64,000 bases of DNA from Volutella citrinella (Eukaryota > Ascomycota > Sordariomycetes > Hypocreales > Nectriaceae), in NCBI GenBank assembly GCA_034401135.1, contig JAWZSP010000005.1, positions 2,604,001-2,668,000 on the forward strand. The letters are read 5' to 3'. The notes under the pieces were generated by a model. It was not told where the DNA came from and did not search any database. It saw nothing but the letters and a program-made list of their open reading frames with translations. Made by a program: the position numbers and the translations under genes. Shown in pieces: positions 33,620-46,500 of this stretch (positions are counted from its first letter, which is position 1; each line of letters starts with the position of its first letter).

Positions 33620-36600
33620 TCCTGTCGTCCAGGCAGTGTCAAGTGACAGAATGAGACGTAGAAATTGGGCGGCTACCACACAGTGACGGGAAAAAAAGCC
33701 GTGGACAGATCAATGCAGAAGTCGCAGGGCGCTTTGGGCTATGTACGGGACAGGGTCGGAAAAAATGGACGAGTCGATGGGCCAAAAGATGGGCTTCGAG
33801 GCTCACGCCCGTGAGGGGGTGTGATGTGTGTTCTGGGGTAGGTCTTGAGCCAACTGATCAACCCCCTGGACAATGGCAGGCAGGCTGCGTCGTATCCTGC
33901 GGGAGGGAGATGTCGCATGCAGAGCTGATGGGGCGTCAGTCACTGATCAACCCGTCAGTCTAATCCGTGGGTCGTCGATGGCAACTTGGCAAGTGGGAAC
34001 CCCAGAGCTAGTCTTGTCCGAGATGGAGCTGTTTGACTGGACAGTCTGGATGCCAGCTGAGGGGAAGTATGCCACTAGTAACGGGATGAACTGCACAGGG
34101 TGGTGGTGTGGCCCGGAGTGCGGCGAGCACTAGGTGCGTTACTCGCAGAGGTGCGGATCCGAGTTGGAGACCAAGTGGCAGGGCCTCTGAGACGGTGGAG
34201 TGAGCTCTCGGATAGCAAGATTTGACGATGACCAAGTTTGTCATCAATGGTGAATGGGGAGGCCGCCCGAGTCGAAGTTGGCCCTTCAGGCGTGCTTGTT
34301 TGTGGGCGTGGACCTTTCCCCGGACGCAGGTCTCCCTCGGCCTGCTATATTAGTACGGAGGGGATATTGATGGACAAGCCGTCCTGGTCAATCAGTCCAT
34401 CGAAAAGACAAGGACGCTCGTTTATGGCAAATGGAAGACAGAATAATAATTGGGCACGTCGACCGGAGCCGGGTCCAGAACCTTGGCGGGTATTACTGGC
34501 CCCCCCCGATGATGGTGTAGCTTATATCAGTGCGCGAGGGATGGATGAACTGGTCGGGGCGTCTTTGCAAGGATCTTCCTCACCACGACAGCTCGGGTTC
34601 CCGCAGACACACTCATCACCGATGATGGAGAATTGGTCTTATTCGCCAGGAACGACAACGGTGCGGGAGGCGGAACGGCGTGGATCAATGCGTCGACTCA
34701 GTTGCTTTTCTTGAAGGGGCTAAGCCCGGGGAAGAGACGCCAGCCAAAACACCTTGGCTGCCAGAAGGCCACTGCGTCGACACCTCGTCCTCAGCCTTCC
34801 GACCGCCACCTACACCCAGATACCTAAGTACTGAGGTACTGGGCCTAGGATATCTGTAATTGCTGCTGAGTAAGGTACCTACTTAAGCCATAATTACTCC
34901 GCCAGACACTCGTCCCAAGTCAACTTCTTACAAGTGCCTGGTGGAGTTGGTCCTGACGGCGGCCGTTCCTTCCCCATGTGCAAGGTGGGCATGTAGCTAG
35001 GCAGGTGTCAATGACAAGAACAATGAACTGGCAGGACCCAATAAGTAGAGATGCGGCAAGTACTCCTCCATACGGGAGTCGCATTGGGGGAGGTAAGCAC
35101 GTTCTAGTCCAGCACAATACCCTCCATCCCAAACACTACAGTAGTAGTAGTAACGACGACAAAGTCAGGTACTGCTGCCAAAGAGGCATCCTGGATTGGG
35201 CACCAACATGCTGAACTTGTCCGCTTGGCAGTGCCAATCAAGGCTGGCTCACCAATTTCACTTAGGTTGGAAATGATGGCTGCCAGGGGGCCTACTTGGA
35301 CAGGGCCGAGAGGCGGTGATGCAACATTTGGCAGCCTTCTGGGGGGGCTAGGCGGCCGGGGTCCGATGCAAATATGGCCTGCACGGTCAGACGGCTCCTT
35401 GGCCATCAATCTTCTCTCGAGTACCGACCTACATGTACCAACCAGCGCCCTCAGCCAAATCGCGTCGAATAGGTAAGTAGCTTAGCAGGCAGCTTAATGC
35501 CGGCCCTTCATTCCTGCCTTGGGAGCGATCGCCGAGCCGCGGCACGGCGTAGGCGCTGATCTAAAAGCAAGGCTACCGCCGCTGGCAGTCCGTCACATCT
35601 CGACGACCGAACGCCATCTCACCTATTACCACACCCGACGCAGCGCAGTATGCAATACATCGGCGTGCGATGACGGCCCCTCCCTCGCCCTCGACCTGAA
35701 TCCATCCCACCCTCATCCACAATCACCCACCTCACCCCCAGCGCTTGGATCAATCCTCGCTCCCGGCACTAGGCGTGGGTCATCGCGTGGCCGCCAGACC
35801 CGGCACGCACCCAGGGCGCAGGCGGTGGCTGTTCTGAGCCCATGAATCCTTTCGATGGGATGGCCCTGGACGCCCATGAGCCAGTGGCAATGTCCACCAT
35901 GCGGATTATATTGCAGTCTTTGGTGTAGGTGCTCCATGTATTAATTAGCCTCTCCTCTACGGCCAAGAGCCACGCGGAACCGGATCCAAAACGGAGTTAA
36001 CCGGCCCCTTCCAATCTCCAATCTCATCCAGCGCGGCAGCTGAGCAATAGCGTTTCGCCGTTCGAGACCACCATTAACCTCTTCTTGGTTGATGAGACCC
36101 TAGGCAAGCACTAGACGGTTTTGGGTAAACCTCCAGCACGAGCCAAATCGTGAACCGAAGCTGCGGGAATAATACGTACCAGTTACATCCATTTAGCTCA
36201 AGCATCTCCTCGGCCAACCGCATATCGGGCAACCTACGGCACTGTGTCTGACTTTGGAGGCGGGCGCAGCATTCGCCGCTTGGAGGTGCGAAAAAGTACA
36301 GAATCAGCGATGAATGGCCTCGACAATAATGGGGTGGCTCTTTCTTCTCCACAAATATCATCATGGAGGTCACTACTTCACAACCGTTGAAGGATGTCTG
36401 ACCTCACGTGGCTTGTGAGGCTACTGTACGGTTAGCTGGCCACAATGATGCCTGTTGGCAGGCCCTGGGCAAGCGCGGTTGAAGGCAAAGCACAAGCAGG
36501 CATCCCATGGCAAAGCGGACCTAAGAGCTAGGTGGTGCTGCTGGTAACGCAGATCGGGAGCTTCCCGTCCACCGTGGCACCATCCCACCAACGTTCTAGA

Positions 36601-39006
36601 AGCCGCCTCTTGCAGCAGCAGGGAGCTCTCTGTAGGAGCCCAGAATGAAAAGAAACGGGCCGATCACGCCGTATTATTTCATTGGAGTCGCCGTTATGAC
36701 GGGTGCTCACTGCAGTACCCACGCTGGGTGAGAGGAAGCTACGTGAAATACAAGGCCAAGAGGCCCGGTCATTCTCGATGTTCGAGCTGACAAGCCAGGC
36801 AGATGATCTTGCCCAGCTTAGTCCAACAGAGTCGGCCCAACGATGTGCTCCACAGGGGATCAGGTTGCAAGGTTCGGTGACGATGGGCCTGGAAAGATGG
36901 CACCCTTGGCACCCTCCCTCCAACAAGCATGGTTACAGAAGGGGTGGCCCGCCGAGTTGAGCGGCTCCATCATCCATCCCGGCAATCTTGCTGGACCCAT
37001 CCGCAAAGGAGATCGCCATTGACATTGGTTTGGGGTGACTGATTAATTGGGGCGACGGCAGCTCCCCAGGGAATCGACCCAAACCCCGTCCGTCTCGTTT
37101 TGTCCTGTCGGGATGAGCGCTCTCGAGACATGTGCAACTGAATGACTAGCCTCCCATCACCATGGATGCCGGCCGAGGCCTTTTGCCAAGGGAGGCCCGG
37201 AAATATCTGGGTGCCATGACAGGTCGCAAGGATTAAACATGTTAATTCATGGCCTATATGTCGAGCACGACCGCCATATAGATGACGGCGGTTGAGAGGT
37301 AACCAGTACATGCAACAGTCTGCAGCTAGACCCAACAGCACCTCGTCAACCAATGACGACGTTGCCAGCGGACTAGCCTTGCGCTGAGAAAGGCCTTTTC
37401 AGGCCTGGTCATGGGACCTTGCAGGTGACGGGCAGAGATACTCCCAATTGAAACCCTTGCGCCCTGCACTAGATATGTCGGCGGCGAGAACAGGACTCGG
37501 CATCGCGCACAGCTACTGCGGATCGATGATCAGATCAGCTCTGTAATGTATTGATGCCGGGGCCCTCGCGAGAATGCCCTGGCTTTTCCTCCAGTGTCAG
37601 TTGCGCGCGCCCGAGCGGCTGGTGGATGCCAAGTCCAGAGATTTCCCACCCGTGAGAAATCTCGATGAGCGCCTTTGGAGCTGTCGAGGCTTAATTGTGC
37701 GGCAAATCGTCGTTGGCTGTCCCGCTCAAACGTTGATGCCACTTTTCCCCCATCTGATGGCGTTCGGCCGAGCAGGGAGGGAAATGGAATGGGTCTATGA
37801 GGGGCCGGCACCCTTCCATCTGTCACCTTGAGTTGGTACCTATTGATTATCAAGATGCGGATAAGTCTCAACGACGGGTGGTCGCTGCGCCCCGAATCCC
37901 GCGATTCCACACTCGACATGCCGTCCAAGGACCTCATCTCGCCCATTTGCTTCTTGCAGGGCGCTCACATTTCCCTCCCCTTGGCCGGCCCGGCTCGACA
38001 GGGGATGAGTGCGGTATCGCTATTACTAGGTATACGACGTATCCACGGGCGCTCGAGAAGCTCAGTTCGGAGCCTTGACGTCGGCGTCTGTAGAAGTGGT
38101 CTGACATGGGGAAGGAAGACGCCATCCTTCTCCTTGGGGCCATGCTAGCGGAGGCACCAGCGCCTAGCTCACCACCTAGACATGGAGACCACAAGCGCCA
38201 CTGGCAGCATCAGCCAGGATGGGGGACCGCGACTCCAGTCGGCGGCTCAAAGGGGAAATCTGAAGACCCTCTTGGCGTACCCAGCTCCGGGGGTCAGGGA
38301 TTTTACTGGGGTCTAGAAGCCTTCTTCCCAAGGGCGTTTGAGGGGCGCATCAGGCCCATCACCACCGAGGCGAGCCTTGCTGAATCCACACCATGTCTGC
38401 CATTCCGCCCTAGGTCACCGACTCCACAACGTTAAGCAGTTGGCGTCGCCGGCATCTTCACGGCTCACTTGCCCGCATACTGATTACCACGGCGGCACTT
38501 TGGTCTTCGCGGGCAATACTTACCCCGTACGTCCGGGAGTACACCTATTTTTTTTTTCCTCTTCAGCTGTCTGTGCGTGTGTGTATGCTCACGTCCTGTC
38601 GGTCGGTACGAAAACATCATCTCCGAAGCCGCCCCACCAACGCATGCCGCAGCACCTTAGCCTCCTCGTCATTCTCGCGGCCTCGCCTCCCGTTGCTGGG
38701 TGCGGTGGTGCCGTGTCTGAGTTGTCACACCGGGCCAAATAAACCGCCGGGTTTTTAGCCCCCAAGGTTGCAAGGGCGACATGGAAGAGTCGGAGGCGTG
38801 GCGCCGTCGAAAATCAACGTCTGGACTCTTTGGAGCGGAAGGGATGGATCCGGGTGTGGCACAGCCTTCCGCAAAGACGGGAGCCAACCCACGGCCCAGC
38901 CTAAGGCACTGTGCAGGGACGTTGGACGTTGGTCTAATGACCCAAACACACTTGTTGGTCAGGCCGCTGCCGCCTGTCTGCTGCACAGTATGCAGTACAT
39001 CATGAT

Positions 39007-39060
39007 TGTGCGTGTATTTGCGTGTGCGTGTGAGTGAGTGTGACTGCAAGTGAGTGTGAG
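39007..39060. repeat. GT/GA-rich purine-pyrimidine alternating tract
   Basis: This irregular run of TGCGTGTG and GAGTGAGTGTGA units has no coding meaning. It lies inside the gene-poor interval. Confidence 0.7.
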
Positions 39061-40032
39061 CGTCCCTCCAATTTCCCAGGATTCACCTTGCAGCCCAACC
39101 TGTCGGGGTTGAACCAGGGCACCCGACACCAAGGACAGAGACACACCCAAGACACCCCCGCGCGCTACGCAGAATGCCTGTGAAGCCAGATGGGCCACTC
39201 GTGAGAATCAGTGGGGCCGGTGATCCGCCCAAGGGGGCGACGACTCAACGATCAATCCACACACGCGCGCAAGCGCGGGGGGTTGCGAAGGGCCCAGTGG
39301 GCCTGTGATGCCGGTACGCCACGCCCAGCATTTGCCCTAGCCTGGCTGCACAGGTCTAGCTTGTGATGGGCACCTATTTTTGGCCAGTGAGCATCAATCT
39401 TGGGGCAGCTTGGGGCCAGGTTGAGGGGGTGATGGACTTTCAAACAACGTCGCCTCACCCAGAGGGCTCTGCATCATGGACAGCCGCCTGTCAACGGCAG
39501 CGTTGCGGGGACTCGTTGTGGAAACAATTCCGTGACTGCGTTATCCACCCCGAGAACATCCCGAATGTACGTAGTAGTCAATCTGTACAGGGGAAGATGA
39601 GGCTACGCTACGGGCTGATATCCTCCATCTCCTCCTGTTTTGTTTTGTTGTTTTGTTGGCCAGCAAGTGATCAGTGCGGAGGATACTCAAAGTAGGGCCA
39701 GGGACGAATAGCACGGAGCTGAGAACGGCACACACACACCAGTCCAATTATCACAGTGAGCTAGCCCACTGCTTAGCGGGACAGTCGGGGAGTCGTCCCG
39801 ATATTGCCGCCTCATCTCTTCCCCAAGGCTTCGTGGACCGGCTCTCTATTTCGTACTCGTACTTATCTTACTTGCTGCTAATAAATAGTACGAAGGTCAA
39901 GGTGGTCACAGACCAGACGTACTACTAGTATCGATATTGCAAGTGAAGGATCAATAACGTGGTAAGCTCAGGCTGAGTGCAAGGAGTCCTGGTAGGTGAT
40001 GCCATGTATTTATTAATTATTGCCTGCCAACT

Positions 40033-40098
40033 CTACGGAGTACGTACGCGCACTACTAATGCGCTACGCAGTACATGCGGCCAACCTACGGAGTACGT
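40033..40098. repeat. Three related CTACGGAGTACGT elements
   Basis: CTACGGAGTACGT occurs at 40033-40045 and again at 40086-40098; both are preceded by CCAAC (with one extra T in the first). A diverged copy, CTACGCAGTACAT, lies between them at 40064-40076. The core GTAC is palindromic. The function is unknown. Confidence 0.75.
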
Positions 40099-40740
40099 GG
40101 TGCTAATTGGTAGCAGGGTGGCCTGGGCGGGCAGGACAGGATCGACATGCCCCATCGCATGGCCTCCCGCCCCGTTGTGGGCAGCTATGGGTGATCATTC
40201 ATGTAAGGAGGATGGTCATTGAGGCACAGTATTAGTTCAGCCCTGCCACTGCGGCGGGACGAGGGATTTGTTTGCCCGCACTTGCGCCTCAACTATCAGG
40301 GCCCTACCACGAAAAGGACTGACAATTGAGAAACCAGGCTAACGTCCCCTCCTTTCTTTTGCGTCTACGATGGCACAACCCCAGCACAGCTGAGGTGACA
40401 CCGCGACGCCATGTGTGCCTATGTGAATCGGGCTCTAGTCAAACACGCCACGCCAGCCAGCGCAGCCACGAGAAGATCCCGGGAGACTGGTTCGGGCGCC
40501 ATTTGGCAACTGGTGGCCAAGGCACGTCATTTCCAGGCCACGCGCCCGAAGTTGGAACGACTTGCTCTGGCTTCAGCGGAGAAGGTCCAAGGAGGGTGGA
40601 AGCCAGGAACAGATTGGCCTTGGTCAGACTGAAGTGCCGGAGCTACCGTGAGTTAGCTCTCATACTTCACCAACAACAGCTAGGCTTGCGACTGTAGGGC
40701 AGCTGTCCATGATGCTGCCTGGTCAGTAATCGGGATGACC

Positions 40741-40763
40741 GCTGTTGCTGCTGCTGCTGCTGC
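40741..40763. repeat. CTG trinucleotide tract
   Basis: GCTGTT is followed by five GCT/CTG units. It is non-coding in the accepted gene models. Confidence 0.85.
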
Positions 40764-41732
40764 CACAACCATGTGGCAAGCAGCAGTTGCAACAGATGTC
40801 TTGCATTTCAACGAACAAACAACAGGTGCACATCAGTGGTGCACACATCGGGGTCCTCTTTTAGATCCCGGGCAGGACACCGAACAACAGGGCAACACCC
40901 CCGCGCCAGTGCAGGCGTCGTGTCCAGTGCTAGCCCTGGAGTCCAATACACGAAGACTAACCCATGATGAACCATGAGCTCCAATGGGAGTTGCCGATGC
41001 ACCCTGCAGCAGTGGCAATCCTGGTTGCATCCAGATTTGCCTCTCAACGTAACAAGTTACCCTGTACCTGGCATGATGGCATCGATTCCTGTCAGATCGA
41101 GCTTGGTCTGGTACCCACTCGCGCGCTGTCGTCTGGTGGGTGATTGTGGGTTGTAGGGTAATTAGCTCGCAGCTCCTGCATTTGGCTGCACGCGCCGCTC
41201 GACTGCTTTGCCCTTCTCCAACAGTCTCGCTGCAGAAGGTGATTGGCGTGCGATTGATTGCGGCTCATCCGGTGTTAGTCGCACTATTTCTATTATGGTA
41301 GAAGCTAAGTAGGGCGAAGCTCACTGACAGCGCAGATGGAGCAACATGGCAACTGCGGTACAGTAGCTCTCTGCAGGTCTTTCTCGAACTGGCGGATGAA
41401 CCAAGCCACAGGGCGTTCGTGCGCCACGCCCCCCCGATTGTGGATCTAGTTCGCGGCCTATCACAGCGGGAGACTGCTGGGACTGAGACATGACACACCA
41501 ACCGTGACTCCAACTCCTGCCCGGAGCAGCATCGCTTCTGGTTCGGAAGACAGATATTCACCAACGGCAGGCCGCAGCCTCCTTACCACCCCCCTCCAGC
41601 CTAGCCGCGCCGCGCACACCACGCCCGAGATTGACCGCTCGGCGACAATCAACCTAATTGCTCCAAGTGCTCTTCACAGTTGCCCCCCCTTGGCAACCAC
41701 AACTGGCGTCTACCGTCGCATCCTGGTTCGCC

Positions 41733-43322
41733 ATGTCTCAGCGTGTGCCGCCACCGATGGCCAACATGACGACCGCCATCCCCTTCCCATTCGCCTCCCC
41801 CTTCCCCTTCCCCAAAGGATTCTCGCTGGAGCAACTCGATGGCACCTCGCTGCTCCTCCTCGCGATAACGCTGGTCGTCTTCGCCGTGCCAGTATGCATC
41901 CTCTTCCCGCCAATCCCCGTCGACCGCAGCGATGCCCTCCGGCAGACCCACTCGCGGCTCGGCCTGCGTCCTGACGAGAGCAACCTCCGCAACCAGATGT
42001 CCGCCGACCACCAGGTCAAGCCCCACCAGCAGCCTCACGTCCAGGGCCTTTTCGTTCACCCCGTCAAGTCCTGCCGCGGAATCGAGGTGGCTCGCAGCAG
42101 GGTGCTGCCCAATGGCCTCGAATATGACCGACTGTTTGCTTTTGCCCAGCTGCGGCCCACGACAGGCCCGGCCGGGAGCCTCCAGCCCAATCCCACCTGG
42201 GAGTTCCTGACGCTGAGACAGCTGCCCCTCATGGCCAACGTCAAGGTTGATCTTTGGCTCCCGGACCCGGAGAAGACGAGCAGGCTGCTGGGAAAGGTCG
42301 ACGACGCCTTCCTGGTCCTCAGATTCCCGTGGCAGGATAGCGGCTTGCCTGGCCTGGTGCAAAAACTGGCGGCCAAGCTCAGCCGCGGTCTTCGAGGCAC
42401 CCCCGAGAAGGAGATACTGCTCCCAGTAGCATTTCCTCCCGCCCACGAGATCAAGGAACGCGGCTACTCCTTTGCGCCCATCAAGGTATGGAGCGATGTC
42501 GTCACGGCACTGAACATGGAGAGCGAGTTGCCACCAGAGCTAGGTCGTTATCTGGGTGTCAAGCATAGGCTCGGTCTCTTCAGGATGGACCCGAGCAACC
42601 GGAGGATAGTCACCGAGCGCGAACCCGCTGCAACTGACTCCGGTCAACCAACTACAATTGACTTCCAAGATGCTGTGAGTCGTCATCGCTTTTACCAGAC
42701 AAGGTGCATCCTCTAAAGTTCTCCAGTACCCTGTCAACATCCTCAGTCTAAGCAGCATGCAATCTCTAGACTCCAACGTGCAAAAGGACGACACCATGAA
42801 GCAATTGGATGTCCGCAGGTTTCGACCAAACATCATCGGTAAGCGTTGCCCCAATGGCACCCCATTCATCCCCTGGCTCGCCCCCCTTTCCGTGGCTGAC
42901 AATCCCGTCAAGTTTCCGGCTCGGAGGAATATGAGGAAGACACATGGAAGGTCATCAAAATGCAGAACACGGAGACGAAGCAGGCCTGCCATTTTGACGT
43001 GGCTTGTCGGACAACACGGTGAGTTTCACAGCCCGATGCTGTGTGTCTGGTCGTCGCAATCACGACTTGGCTAACAACGCGCAATAGATGCAAGTTGCCA
43101 AATGTCGACCCGGACACTGGCATTCGACACAAAGTCGAGCCCGACCGCACCCTGAGGAAAACCCGCAACGTCGACGAGGGTGCCCCGAAAATGGGGTGCT
43201 TCGGGATGCAGATGTGCCCCGTCTTTCCGGACGCGACAACTGCCGAAGAACGTCACTCTTATATCGAGGTCGGCATGCACCTCGAGGTTACACAGCATGG
43301 CAAGCATGTCATTGGCAAATAG
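41733..43322 (+). CDS. mARC-like MOSC-domain molybdenum cofactor protein, membrane anchored
   Basis: Four exons, 41733-42674, 42727-42838, 42913-43018 and 43088-43322, encode 464 residues. Residues 39-58 (SLLLLAITLVVFAVPVCILF) form a single N-terminal membrane anchor. The MOSC N-terminal beta-barrel domain starts at about residue 99 with LFVHPVKSCRGIEVARSRVL. The C-terminal MOSC domain includes VRRFRPNIIV and RCKLPNVDPDTG, whose Cys388 matches the molybdenum-coordinating Cys of animal mARC (RCILTTVDPDTG). Animal mARC sits in the outer mitochondrial membrane and reduces N-hydroxylated compounds with cytochrome b5 and its reductase. The same activity is inferred here, but no partner gene is nearby. 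The three introns are 52, 74 and 69 nt; the donor at 42839 and acceptor at 42912 keep the phase. Confidence 0.92.
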
Positions 43323-43594
43323 GAATAGAGATCGCGCCGGGTGCCGCTCATGTAACATCATCAGATTAGAGATACGCAAGTAAGTATGGACTGGTACTGT
43401 ACTCCAAAGCCAGCGAGCTTGAATCATAGCTTCCCATATATCCGTGCCTTCGCCCCATACCAAGGGCACATATGCCAACTCCAACGCTGAGCCGCCCTCC
43501 CGCGCCAAATCCACACCGCAAGCAGCAACAAACGAATTCGACATGATCCTTGGACCTTCATACCTCGTAACGCACCCGCCGAGCCGCACCCCCC

Positions 43595-46500
43595 TTACTT
43601 CATATCCGCTGGGGTCAGCGCCTGAACCATGCTGGTGCCCTCGCTGAAGCGTGTACGGAATATCCGGTTCGCGTTCTGGAACATGCCGTCCTTGAGACTG
43701 ACGACGATGAACTGCGAGCCCTTGAACCTTGTCTTGATGAGTCGGCCAATGTTTTGGGTATGCGACAGATCCAGGGCCGCATCGACTTCGTCCAGGATGT
43801 ACATGGGCGCGGGCTTGAATTGGAGCAGAGCCATGATGAGCGACAGGGCAACAAGCGACCTGCATTTCGCTGGTTAGTGATCGCGCCGTGACTTTGCGTT
43901 TTGTCAGTATTTCAACGTACCTCTGGCCACCGCTCAGCTCGGTCAGGCTTTGTTTCCAAACCTTGCCCAGGCACACCTTGACTTCCAGCCCGTCGCTGAT
44001 CGTCTTGCCTTCCGGAGGGTCTAGCTTTGCGAAGCTGCCACCGGGAAGAAGCTCGGAAAAGATCTGGCCAAAGTCGCCATTCACCTTCTCCCAGGTTTCT
44101 TGCAATGCCTTCTTCTTGTAATCATCCAGGCTGACAATGGTTTCCTCAATCTTCCGCTTGTCTCGAATGACAGTCTTGATCATGTGCTTGAGCGAAACCT
44201 CCTTCTTTTCCACGCTGTCAATCATGTTCATGACCTTGGGGTTGATCTTCTTCTTCATCCCCTGGAAGCGCTCCGTGAGGTTTCGCAGTGTCGATTTGCA
44301 TTCGCCGATATTCTGGCCTTGGAAGTCGTATGGAGTCCCGTTGCGCCCAAACTTGTCCTTCTCATCATGAATCCATTCATGCTCCGTTTCCAGGTGCTGA
44401 ACATTCTCAGCAGCCGCCTGCTGCTCCTTGTGGAACTTCTCCAATGTGTGGCCCAGCCTTTGCATCTCGAGACTTTCCTCGGCAATGCGGGCGGTCTTTG
44501 ACCGGGTGGCTTCTTCGAGCGCTTTGAGCTCGTCATCGAAAAGATGAAGCTTCGCACGCTCATCATCGAGTTCGGCCTGCACCGCATCGTGCGTCTCAGT
44601 AAGCTTGGCCTGCTGGTTGACAAGGTCCTCAATGTCTTGCTGTTGCCCTTTGATGCCGATCTCGACCTCCTGCAGCTGTTCCCTTGCCGCGGACAAATCC
44701 ACACCGGCTTGCTCAGCGTCTAGCTGGGCACTCTGCAGCTCCTTCTGAAGCGTCTTGACTGCGGCGGCATTCTTTCCCAGGCTAGCTCGCAGCTTGTCTA
44801 GAGACTTCTGGAGTTCAACCAACTTGGCATCCTTGTTGTTGTCAAAATCCTTCATGTCTCGCTCGATTTGTTTGACGTCTGCAGTAGCCTTGGCCTGTCG
44901 CGATCTCGCCTCTGCGATGCTTTCCTTCAGCTCAGCAATGGTTGTCTTCATGTTTTCCACCTCTTGGATAATAGAAGACGACGAATTTCCGCTGATTTGC
45001 TCCTCGGCTAACTTGATCTCATGCTTCTTGAGGTCCAAGTCGTGCTTGATCTTTCGGGCATTATCAAGCTTTGACTTCTCCTTGGACAATCTGGCCTGGA
45101 TCTCGTTTAGGGAGGTTTGGGCCTCGGCCAACTGCCTTGCCAGGTTGTTTAATTTCTGCAATGTTACCAGAACACCGCTTGAGCTTGGCGCACTGCCACC
45201 AGATAGGGTTCCGGAAGGATCGTAAGCGTCACCCTCGAGGGTGATGCTTCTCATTCGTACATTCGGGTCAAAGGTCACCTTCTTTGCGGTCTCTCCATCG
45301 GCGCAGACAAGGGTATTGCCAAAAACATACTCCATAGCGGCCGAGACTTCATCGTCGTACCCGACTAGCGACAAAGCAAGATCAACCTTGCCTGGAGCGA
45401 TTGACTGTGCCGTTGCGATGGTCTGAGCCGAAGCTTTGAACGCCGCGATCTTGTTTAGAGGGATAATGGTCACTCTCTTCCTGAGCTTGCCCCTCTGCAG
45501 AAGCTGAGTACCAGTGACTTCGGTATCCACAACAACGTTGTAGAGGCGTCCTCCAGCACAAATCTCAAGAGCTGTACCGGCCCGAGTATGCTCTTTGTCA
45601 AGAGTGAAAAGCTGGGCGACAAGACCTTTGACCTTGGATCGATCAAAATTCGGGACAGGGTCGGCGTAATTGAAGTCAATGTTGGCAACTTGCCGCCTCA
45701 GCTTATCAGACTCATGTGAAAGGTTCCGCACTGCCTGTTGGAGAGCCGATTCCTGTTTGTACATCTCCTCTTCTTGGCCGGGCTCGAAGCCGAGTCGGCC
45801 AAGCTCCTTTTCCAGCCTTTGTGCCTGTGCTTTTAGGCCATCGAGGTCTCGTAGAAGATCGGCGTTTTGCTCCTTGGCCTTCTTGGCTCGAGGCTCCTCC
45901 TCTTTGATCCGCTTCTCCAAGTGAGAGATCTTGATCTTTGCCTGCTCTTGCTCTGTTGTGGCCATCGTCGCGCGGTTTCGGGCGTCTTGAAGCTGTCCCT
46001 GATAGCCGTTTTCTTGGCCATCCTTGGAGGCCACGCCGGTTTGCAGTGTCTGAAGGAGCTCCTCCTTGGCCTCGGCATCTTTGTCTTGCTGCTCGAGATC
46101 CTCTTTGGCAGCGTTATACTTGGCCTTCGAGTTCTCAAACATGGCAGTTTTATCCTTGAGAGCAGCCTCCAGTTCAGATACTGTCGACTCGACCGACAAC
46201 TTCTTCTCCTTTTCTTCCGCAAGGCTCGACTTCTTGAGGTCTAGGACTGTTGCTAACCTCACGAGTTCATTGGAGTGTTTCTTGGCAGTCTCCTCCAAGG
46301 CTTGTGCCTTTCCCCCCTTGCGGAGTTCCTTGTCTCGCTGAGATCGCACCTTCTTCATGTCCTCTTCCAAATTGCTAATCTCGCTCCGAAGCCGAGCAGC
46401 CGACTCCTCAAGATCATGGCGCCTTTGCTTCTTGTTTTTTAGATCGGCTGCTGACTGTAATAGCTTTTCCTGGCATCTGACGTAGTCGTATGCAACAACC

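Larger units (their letters stand above)
32911..41732. other. 8.8-kb gene-poor interval between divergent TF and mARC-like genes
   Basis: All ORFs on both strands are short (up to about 160 codons), lack domain signatures and cannot be joined by convincing introns into longer proteins. Base composition is balanced rather than AT-rich, so it does not look like a RIP-degraded transposon, and no terminal repeats, rRNA or tRNA were recognised. The interval contains a G17 run, a GT-rich tract, a CTG tract and three related CTACGGAGTACGT elements (listed separately), plus a CT-rich stretch at about 41570-41660 just before the mARC-like gene. It may hold a long 5' leader of the regulator, enhancer-like sites or non-coding transcripts; the sequence alone does not decide. 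Confidence 0.6.

Noticed and set aside
34238..34714. 158-codon plus-strand frame inside the gene-poor interval
   Set aside because: Composition looks random, with many Arg, Gly, Ser and Pro and no periodicity. No intron, domain or conserved motif is visible.
34820..34900. Segment with CTTAAGCC, part of the 5S rRNA consensus
   Set aside because: Only eight bases match. The remaining conserved 5S blocks are absent.
36045..36085. Possible tRNA B box (GTTCGAGACC)
   Set aside because: The flanking bases cannot form the five-pair T stem and no A box or acceptor stem is present at the right distance.
32911..41732. Degenerate (RIP-mutated) transposon
   Set aside because: RIP gives strongly AT-rich, TpA-rich DNA. 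This interval has balanced composition and no inverted or long terminal repeats that I could find.
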